Origin: Diaporthe sp. PMI_573
Taxonomy: Eukaryota > Ascomycota > Sordariomycetes > Diaporthales > Diaporthaceae
Direction: 5' to 3'
NCBI GenBank assembly: GCA_021399435.1
Contig: JAJTUP010000038.1
Span: forward strand, 434,001-498,000
Length of the DNA: 64,000 nt
Shown here: one piece after another, positions 57,174 to 64,000 of the stretch
Numbering within the stretch: position 1 is the first letter of the stretch
Layout of the letters: every line of letters begins with the position of its first letter
Made by a program: the position numbers and the translations under genes
The notes under the pieces: model-generated
The model's database searches: none
Told to the model about the DNA's origin: nothing
Seen by the model: only the letters and a program-made list of their open reading frames with translations

Positions 57174-57975
57174 TTAGAGATCATCCTCGTCATCCTCTGC
57201 ATCCTCCATGTCGTCGTCAGAGCCACTGGCCTCCCAGTCGAATTCCTCCTCGCTCTCGTTCAGCCAGTCATCGTCTGTGACTTTTGGCGGAGGGGCCTCG
57301 GGCTCGAGCGTGGTCGGTATGACGAAGTCCGGGGGAATGTCCCCCTGCGAGGCGGCCACCGCCTTCCGAGCTGTCTCGTTGTAGCCTTTCCTATTGTCTC
57401 GGTACATGACACCAGCGTCGACGTTGGCCGGGGAGTTTATCTCGGGGTCGTCGAGGAGGAGCAGGATGGATCGTAGAACGGACTCTGCCCCTTGCAGAGG
57501 TGACCATCGCTCGGTCGCGCTCTCGCCCGACATGAGGTCCTCCCCCGGCTTGTGCAGGATGGAGATACAGAGTTGCCCGTCGGGATAGATGTTAGGGTGG
57601 AAGATGGGCCTCAGAAAGCGGAATTTGGGTGGCGAGTAGGGGTAGTCGTGGGGGAAGATCATCTCGGCCTGGGTCAAGTCAGCGCTGGTTCAAAGGGCAG
57701 AGATAGCAATTCGGGGTTCATTGCCTCGAGGTTCTACCGACCTTGAGGTAACCACCGTTGAAGGCGCTTTCAGGGTTGACCACCATCAGGGCAAGCTGCC
57801 AGCGAAAAAGGTTTGTCTCGTCGGCCTGCGCAATATTGTCAGCTGTGTGCACGGTGGGTTGGGAAACCGTACTCCCACATACCTCGACCCGAACCCATTT
57901 CTCTGACGAAACCTGCTTGAGATCCCCCATGATGCGTTGCTTCGCCGCTGCGGGCGAGGGCTTGTCTGGAGACAT
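57174..57975 (-). CDS. CDC34: Cdc34/Ubc3-type ubiquitin-conjugating enzyme E2, 223 aa
   Basis: Exons are 57975-57883, 57825-57742 and 57668-57174. The junctions WVRVE-ADETNLFRW and GGYLK-AEMIFP rebuild a normal UBC fold. HPN is at 83-85 and the catalytic Cys at 93 (DGQLCISIL). The acidic-loop insertion KPGEDLMSGESATERWSP right after it is diagnostic of the Cdc34/Ubc7 class. INSPANVDA and the acidic tail (DDDMEDAEDDEDD) favour Cdc34. Known: Cdc34 works with SCF ubiquitin ligases to build K48 chains and drive the G1/S transition; the acidic tail binds the cullin. Intron 1 is 57 nt, a multiple of three, and has no stop, so a retained form would stay in frame. Confidence 0.93.
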
Positions 57976-59757
57976 GGTTGATGACTTGTGCCTTTTGACG
58001 CGGTGAGGACAGGGCGTGGCGGTGGAGGTGTCGATGACCGAAAAGGGCTTTTTTGTTGTAGGCGAGACTTCCCAGAACGGCACTGCCTGAGGTTATTTCA
58101 GGGGAGCAGTGTTGGTTGTGTGGTGTGGTCTCGGCTGGCGAGGCAGTCTGTGGTATTTGACTCGAGAGGACTCGTGACGGAGTATGCGGGTGGAAGTCAC
58201 TAGAAGTGCTTAGTTAACGGAAGACAATAGACTGTCTCGGAGAAGAGTGGACGGTGGCCTGGTGTTGTGGCGAAACAAAGTGAATGGCATTCAGCGGAAA
58301 GAGAAAGTGAAAGGATTCCTTGCCGCGAGAGGGTGGAGGGTAGGTGGGAAAATGGGAATGTGAGCAATAAAGAGAAGAGATGGTAGTTGAAGAAAGTTGG
58401 ACCAGCGCAGGTTGCAGATCAGGGCAGGAAGGGGCCTTGAGGGCCGGGTCGCAGTCGGCCTAAGCGCGATAAGCCCCCGCTAGACCAGGCCAACAATAGA
58501 TGAGACGACATGTTGACTGCATGGTCGAAAAGGAATCAGCAGGGGGTGAGACGGTTCCCAGAGACACGCGATATTCAAGACGACAGACGACAACGGGGAA
58601 ACTTTTCCCTCCTTCATCTTGTTCAACCAGGACGCATTTCGCGAAACACCAACCCACCCTTCTCTCAAAGATGACGACTGTCTCTCTGCTGGCGGGTGGG
58701 GCGCCCCTCTGATTTCAAATGAGACCATCCCATCTCCGTCCTCAGGGTCGTCTGACTCAGCATAAAAGAGTCCAAAACCTCAGCTTTCTTCGCGTGCATA
58801 TTGCCACTAAAACCTGTAAATCTATCCTTTTGTTCGACTATCATCAATCAATAATGGACTTCGTGGTACACCCTAAAACCGTGCTGTACGTGCGCATCGC
58901 ACTTGACACGCATCGTTCGAAGACCTAGGAAAACGGCCAATCGCTAGTGCTGGTCTGAGAGCGAGCGAGGATCGGAGACGGACTGGCCGATAAGATATAC
59001 TGGAACCGGTGCCGAAACAAAGCCGATGCCCGACGGCTATACCTAATCCAGCGGGTCTCCAGAATGTGGTCTTCCTCCGCTCCTCCCCTCAGCGTTCAGT
59101 GGGATAACCGGCTGGATGACCTACCACAAACTAATCTACTAGCTGGCAATCTACCAAAGGATAACCCACCATGGGATAACCTGCTATGAAATTATCTGCT
59201 TCAGGATAGCCTGCTGTAAGACTACCAGCCAAGATGTGACCTGATATGGAATTTCTTGCAAGACGATCGCCTACAAGATGATAATCTACAATAGCCTGTT
59301 ATCGTGTCACCTTTGGAATCATGTGAGAAGAACCCATTAAAAGCTCGTTCTCTTCTTTCGGATTGGGTACCGGTGCACTGGGCAAAAACCTCTGGAATCC
59401 CTGCAGCCCGTCAGGAAGGCGCGTCATCCCGGTCCACCGCGTCACAAAAAGACGGGAAGGAACAAGCCATGCGAACCGGTAGCACAGTTTCTATTCGGGT
59501 TCCCGGTTCCCACTCGGGCACGCGACCTCGAAACGAAGTCACCCACCCGTTTCCCGACCAGTACGGGATGAGGCATCAAGTCAGCTGCACTCATCCCTCC
59601 CGCTCCTTTGTACCCGATCGAACCTATGTTGCCTGCCTACCGACTTACTTACTCACCGCGCCGTAGCCATTTATCTCACTGTCGGATCCGTCAGCCTGCT
59701 AAAACTTGAGCTCTCCTTCGTCTTCTCTTTGCTTACTACTCATGTCTCGTTCGAACT
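57976..59757. other. Divergent intergenic region with repeat array
   Basis: Promoters of CDC34 (-) and the ligase gene (+), and the left 15-bp repeat array (listed separately). No gene was recognised. Confidence 0.6.
59101..59300. repeat. Left array of degenerate 15-bp repeats
   Basis: About 12-13 diverged units in a strict 15-bp register, from CCTACCACAAACTAA at 59120 to CCTACAAGATGATAA at 59270. Units share a CCTGCTATGGGATAA-like consensus. They match the right array at 63016-63233 in strand and period. Confidence 0.85.
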
Positions 59758-62757
59758 ATGCCCTTCCTTTTCACCTGGGCGTGCGAGCTCCTGCAAAGCC
59801 TTGAGAACGACATCAAGCGCAGGCGAGGCCAACGAGGAGAACAAGCGGTCGTCGAGGACTGGTTTGCGCGATATCGGCAGGAGCTGGACGATGACGGCAC
59901 AGACAAGTGCGCTCTGCTGTCCACGTTGCTACCAGAGAGGCGCACAGATCGGGTATTCGGCATAAAAGAAAAGACTCTCCAGCCAAAGATCGCGCGAGCG
60001 TGTGGACTCGGCCATACAAGAGTCAAGGAGTTGAGCAGATGGACGATCCCCGGATCGGGCCTGGACCTCGCCGAATGCGCAGAGTCGATTCTCCAGCAAA
60101 CCCCAAGCGTGCGGAATGCCAGTGTTACGGTGGAGGAGATTGATGCTCTCCTCCATGCCTTGGCAGCAAAAAACTCGTTCAGTGCACCGTCGGTGAGGTC
60201 TTTGGGCAACCCGTCCGCTGAGCCCTCCAATACGAAGCATGATGGGCCTCTTGAAACACTGTTCCGCAGGCTTACCGCAAGAGAGGCAAAATGGGCCACG
60301 AGATTAATACTCAAAAGCTTCCTACCGGTTATCGTCCCGGAACAATTAGTGTATGCTCGCTGCCATCGCCTTTTGCCTACCATTATGAGGATACACGATG
60401 ACTTCACTGTTGCAACTCGTTTGCTGGAGCAAGAACGAAGGCGCGTTACATTCGGAGAGATGGAGCTCGAAGACCTACCAAGACTGCTCAAACCTCAAAT
60501 TGGCGTCAAAGTCGGCCGCCAGACGTGGCTTAAAGGCCGTAGCATCAATCATTGTCTTGAGATGGGCAGGGGTTTCATGAGTGTTGAGAACAAAATGGAT
60601 GGCGAATACTGCCAAATCCATATTGACCTCTCTAAGGGCTCGGACCGCATACAAATATTCTCGAAGAGCGGCAAAGATAGCACTCGGGATAAGAGAAAGC
60701 TGCACAGTGTCATCGAAACTTCTTTAGGCCTGGGCACTCCCTCGTGTAAGTTCAAGCAGTGCTGCATCCTCGCAGGCGAAATGGTGGTGTATAGCGACAG
60801 GGAGCAGAGAATCCTAAGCTTCGACAAATTACGGAAGCATATTAGCAGATCTGGAAGATTTATCGGCACCAGCGAGGACAGTCAGGCTCATGGATGGGAG
60901 CACTTGATGATCATCTACTACGACGTCCTGCGCGTCGACGACGAGTCGCTTCTCAACGTTCGGCACTCGGCAAGGTTTTCCCGACTCTCAAAATTGGTGC
61001 AGTGTCAGACTGGGCGAGCAGAACTCGTGCAAAGGCAGATCGTCAATCTCTCTTCACGCGTCGCTGTTGAAGACCTCAAAGAAGCCTTTGCCTCTTGCAT
61101 TGTCAGGCGGGAGGAGGGGCTTGTGCTCAAGCCTGATGAGCCATACTTCAGCTTCGGACGCAACAAGCGGACGTATGCGTCCTGCTGCGTGAAGCTCAAA
61201 AAGGGGTATATCAAGGGAATGGGGGAGATTGGCGACCTAGCTGTGGTGAGCGGCTATTATTGTCCTACCAGGGCCAAAACACTCAAAATGCCAACGGCAA
61301 AATACACCCATTTTTATCTCGGTTGCCTCACGAACAAAGAGGCTGTCGAACGGTGGGACGCTAGGCCTGAGTTCACGATAGTGAACGAGGTCGAGGTCAG
61401 CGCTACAATAATGGACACTTTGCGCAGGACGTGGTTCACGGAAACGGTACCCTTGGATGACGACAAGGCACCAATCCTCAACGTGCCACCCGGTGTTGCT
61501 CAGAGAAGGAAGATCACTATGGCCTTCACCGAGCCCGCAGTGTTCGAGATGACTTGCTTCTCCTTCCATAAGGACTCCGATACGAGCTTTTTCAGTTTAC
61601 GATTCCCCTACGTGTCAAAGATCCACTCTGAAAGGACCTTCAAGGATTGTCTCACGTTCCAAGAGCTACAAGCGCTTGCAGAGGAGGAACTGAACTGTCC
61701 AGAGAGGGAATATAGCCAAGAGTTGGCGCGTTGGATTGATGCTTTAGAGGAAGCCGAGCCAAATAGGCGGAAGGCGAGTTTGCACGAGAGTCGGTGGTCA
61801 GAGACGACGGCGAGTACAGCCACCTCTCAGAACAGAACGCCGCAACGCGACATCGAGCAATCCCCAGTCAGACCAGCCCACACCAGTGCCATCGCTGCTG
61901 TCCAGGCTGGGTTGCCGACGCCTCCTACGTCGTCCGCAATCCAGGCGGGCTCCAGCCCGACAGAGAGACGGCCAACTCAGCAGTCACTTCGCAAGAGACA
62001 CGGAGAGCCACTGTCAGGCTCACCGCGTTCAGTGAAATCGAGGAGAAAAGAGCCAGAGATTATCGATCTGACATCCCCGACGCTGTCTAACAGCCAGCGC
62101 AGCCAACGCCAGCCCCTCGAGGACATCACGGCGGTGCCATCCTCCCAGGGAAACCTACCTAGGCCAACAGTGCCGCGCCTGCCGGATGGTGCGACAGAAC
62201 AAGATGCTAAAGACGTCACCAACTCTGACCTGCCTCCACCAACAGCCCCGACACTGTCTGATCCAAGCCCTACCCGGCCTCAGCCGTCTTCGGCCGTGTC
62301 GTGCGGGTATGCCGGCGATGTCTGCGCCATGGCGAACGTCCTCGTGCTTCTCTCTCCCTGCATCACCAACATGCCCCTGCTCACCGAGGACCTACTTCCA
62401 GCCCACGGCGTCAGCGGCGTCTTCACGGACATCCCGTCGTGGCTCGCCTCCCAGGCGGCCCACGCGGCCGCCAGGAGGAGACCCCGGAGGCTCGTGCTCG
62501 TCGAACGCCACCGCAGCGAGGCTACGGGCGCGTTCCTGCGGGAGCTCGAGTCCAGGCCCTTGCGCAGGCGGGATGGTCGTGCGGAGGTTGTTGCTGTCTA
62601 TGACTGGCGGCTTTTGGAGGCCATCACGGAGGAGGAGAGGAGACATCAGAGGGGCGATGATGACGGTGGTTCAAGGCAGACTGCGAGGACGGGTGCGAAC
62701 GGGGAGGAGGTTTGGAGGAGGCATTATTTTGGGTCTGTTGATGAGAGCAGGGATTGA
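59758..62757 (+). CDS. ATP-dependent DNA ligase-like protein (Lig4-related, fungal), 999 aa
   Basis: Single exon with an ATG at 59758. An alpha-helical N-terminal ligase domain (about 1-250) leads into the nucleotidyltransferase core. Motif I is KMDGEY (Lys about 279), motif III is MIIYYDVLRVDDE, motif IV is EEGLVLKP and motif V is CVKLKKGY. An OB-fold region follows (MGEIGDLAVVSGYY...). After a Pro/Ser/Thr-rich linker (about 665-850), the last 150 residues (MANVLVLLSPC...VVAVYDWRLLEAI) resemble a single BRCT-like fold (inference). Known: moulds carry a Lig4 for end joining and often an extra ligase-like gene. The shortened C-terminus, compared with the tandem BRCT domains of Lig4, suggests the extra paralogue. 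Substrate unknown. Confidence 0.85.
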   Translation: MPFLFTWACELLQSLENDIKRRRGQRGEQAVVEDWFARYRQELDDDGTDKCALLSTLLPERRTDRVFGIKEKTLQPKIARACGLGHTRVKELSRWTIPGSGLDLAECAESILQQTPSVRNASVTVEEIDALLHALAAKNSFSAPSVRSLGNPSAEPSNTKHDGPLETLFRRLTAREAKWATRLILKSFLPVIVPEQLVYARCHRLLPTIMRIHDDFTVATRLLEQERRRVTFGEMELEDLPRLLKPQIGVKVGRQTWLKGRSINHCLEMGRGFMSVENKMDGEYCQIHIDLSKGSDRIQIFSKSGKDSTRDKRKLHSVIETSLGLGTPSCKFKQCCILAGEMVVYSDREQRILSFDKLRKHISRSGRFIGTSEDSQAHGWEHLMIIYYDVLRVDDESLLNVRHSARFSRLSKLVQCQTGRAELVQRQIVNLSSRVAVEDLKEAFASCIVRREEGLVLKPDEPYFSFGRNKRTYASCCVKLKKGYIKGMGEIGDLAVVSGYYCPTRAKTLKMPTAKYTHFYLGCLTNKEAVERWDARPEFTIVNEVEVSATIMDTLRRTWFTETVPLDDDKAPILNVPPGVAQRRKITMAFTEPAVFEMTCFSFHKDSDTSFFSLRFPYVSKIHSERTFKDCLTFQELQALAEEELNCPEREYSQELARWIDALEEAEPNRRKASLHESRWSETTASTATSQNRTPQRDIEQSPVRPAHTSAIAAVQAGLPTPPTSSAIQAGSSPTERRPTQQSLRKRHGEPLSGSPRSVKSRRKEPEIIDLTSPTLSNSQRSQRQPLEDITAVPSSQGNLPRPTVPRLPDGATEQDAKDVTNSDLPPPTAPTLSDPSPTRPQPSSAVSCGYAGDVCAMANVLVLLSPCITNMPLLTEDLLPAHGVSGVFTDIPSWLASQAAHAAARRRPRRLVLVERHRSEATGAFLRELESRPLRRRDGRAEVVAVYDWRLLEAITEEERRHQRGDDDGGSRQTARTGANGEEVWRRHYFGSVDESRD

Positions 62758-63415
62758 TAGAATTGGGAGCAGGAGTTATTTGGGTTAGATTGGGGTTTGG
62801 GATTGGGACGCATAAGCATGGGTTAGACAAGGGCATTTTGCATTCTCATGCGTCGGCAACAGGACGTGCTCGGCGGTGATTTACTAGCATGGCTGAACAT
62901 AACAATTTTCGGTGGGAAGGTTGGACAGGACAGCATACTGGAGCGTACATAGGACGGTTCAGAGTCGGTACTGCTCATACAGTCAGTAATTGAAATTTTA
63001 ATTCTTGCAGAATAACCACCAATGTGGTGATCTCCTATAGCACAAGGTCCTATAAGATAAACTCCTATGGGATAGCCTCCTATAAGATAGCCTCCTGTAG
63101 GACAGCCTCCTGTAGGACAGCCTCCTGTAGGATAACCTCCTGTCCCACTGTGAGATAGGCTTCTATGGGATAACCTAATGTGGGATAGACTCCTGTAGAA
63201 TGGGCTCCTGAAGGCCAACCTTCTATAGGATTACATTGTGTCTCCTGAGAGGGAGTCCTGGAAATCTCAACTTGCTGTGAGGTTGCATAGGCTCACTCGC
63301 AGTGAGTGCACTTTTGACTTTTCGGGTAGGAGTGCTCTGAATCAGCCCTTGTGCGAAAGCATCACTTATTCCGCAATGCGTCTTGTTTCACGTCCTCTCA
63401 AGCAGCCCACACGAT
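62758..63415. other. Intergenic between convergent genes, with repeat array
   Basis: 3' UTRs of the ligase gene (+) and the oxygenase gene (-), with the right 15-bp array (listed separately). A minus-strand frame at 62823-63218 is produced by the repeat. Confidence 0.6.
63016..63233. repeat. Right array of degenerate 15-bp repeats
   Basis: About 14 units in a 15-bp register with consensus CCTCCTGTAGGATAG, including two identical CCTCCTGTAGGACAG at 63091-63120. One unit (63151-63158) is shortened to 8 bp. Same strand and consensus family as the array at 59101-59300. Confidence 0.93.
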
Positions 63416-64000
63416 CTACTGCTTCTCCTTATCATACATCTGCAGATACGACGCCCTAAGCCTCATCTGCAAATGCTCATCCGCGGTAATAGCCTTCCTC
63501 TCCACATCCGGGTTCGCCCCCCGCGCCGCCCACTCCGCGCCGTCCGTGGGCTCATGGGCCTTGACCCTCTCGCTCGGCACGGGCTCGAGCGTCGTAGTCC
63601 CGATGGGATGACAGAAGAAGGCGATGCTGTACCGCGGCTCGGAGTCGGTCTCCCCATTCAGCAAGCCCCCAGCGGGGAACACGACCCTGTGCACGGTCGA
63701 CCGCAGCAGGCCGTTGGTCCAGTAGCTCAGCAGGTCGCCGATGTTGACGAGGATGGGCGGGCTGGGGTCGTTTTCTGTCCCCGGGGGGCTCACGGGCACG
63801 GGTGCCCACGACCCGTCGGGGAGGTTGATCTCCAGGCCGGCCTGGCCGCGCAGCCGGAAGAGGAGGGTGATGCTGCCGTAGTCCGAGTGGGCGCCCGCGC
63901 GGACGTCCTCGGCCGCGTCGCCGTCCTGGCCGAGGGACTTTGCGGGCGGGTAGTAGAGGAAGCGGAGGATGTTGCCGCTCGGCCCGCCCTCGCGGAGGTG
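63416..64000 (-). CDS. 2-oxoglutarate/Fe(II) dioxygenase, 3' part
   Basis: The gene runs off the window, so the N-terminal half is missing and 194 residues are visible. The iron ligands H-x-D (AHSDYGS) and the distal His (STVHRV) are present, with the 2OG-binding Arg-x-Ser (RYSIAFF). This is the isopenicillin-N-synthase-like layout. The preceding PSGNILRFLYYPPAKS and following HPIGTTTLEPVPSE fit the same family. Known: such enzymes hydroxylate, desaturate or cyclise small molecules. The substrate cannot be deduced from this part. It converges with the ligase gene. Confidence 0.88.
   Translation of the reverse strand, partial: HLREGGPSGNILRFLYYPPAKSLGQDGDAAEDVRAGAHSDYGSITLLFRLRGQAGLEINLPDGSWAPVPVSPPGTENDPSPPILVNIGDLLSYWTNGLLRSTVHRVVFPAGGLLNGETDSEPRYSIAFFCHPIGTTTLEPVPSERVKAHEPTDGAEWAARGANPDVERKAITADEHLQMRLRASYLQMYDKEKQ

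Noticed and set aside
62823..63218. Minus-strand frame with GGCPT-like pentapeptide repeats
   Set aside because: The repeats are simply the translation of the 15-bp DNA array. No promoter or conserved flanks.
63016..63233. CRISPR-like array
   Set aside because: The repeats are contiguous 15-mers without spacers, in a eukaryotic genome.

Overview
The window is nuclear DNA of a filamentous ascomycete (Pezizomycotina, most likely Sordariomycetes). Genes are spaced by kilobases. Introns are short (about 50-100 nt) with GTRNGT-type donors, CTRAC branch sites and YAG ends. The gene families are typical of mould genomes: a HET-domain protein, a CipC-like protein, a UBA/UIM protein, AcrB, the FLILHELTA family and an EF-hand MscS channel. 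I saw no bacterial operons, rRNA, CRISPR or intact transposon. All coordinates, splice sites and reading frames were worked out by eye.

Layout. 1-10 kb: class-3 lipase (+), membrane-anchored J-domain protein with a minisatellite tail (-), AcrB-like membrane/coiled-coil protein (-). 10-27 kb: a gene-poor, accessory-looking stretch. It holds a 72-residue secreted repeat peptide (-), a 74-residue membrane protein (+), a HET-domain protein (-), a Cys/His-rich 157-residue protein (+) and a six-cysteine secreted protein (+). 27-38.5 kb: CipC-like stress protein (-), tRNA m1A58 methyltransferase Trm61 (+), WW-domain protein (-), EF-hand MscS channel (-). 42-50 kb: glucosidase II alpha (-) and nucleoside diphosphate kinase (+) share one divergent promoter; then a mitochondrial Mrx11/FLILHELTA protein (-) and a Rieske protein (+). 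50.6-58 kb: an unknown gene crossed by two in-frame TAG codons (-), a UBA+UIM protein with a degenerate USP fold (-), and a Cdc34-type E2 (-). 59-64 kb: an ATP-dependent DNA ligase-like gene (+) between two arrays of one degenerate 15-bp repeat, and the 3' part of a 2OG-Fe(II) oxygenase (-) cut by the window end.

Most genes are independent housekeeping functions. Three of them (AcrB, the UBA/UIM pseudo-USP and Cdc34) belong to ubiquitin biology, but only the last two are neighbours. The observations I would follow first are: the gene at 52068-50641, whose frame stays open across two TAG codons, one matching a CAG in an internal duplicate (candidate for A-to-I stop editing, readthrough or RIP-like nonsense); the paired 15-bp arrays around the ligase; the pseudo-deubiquitinase; the possible membrane-targeted NDK isoform; and the highly codon-biased small secreted repeat peptide.
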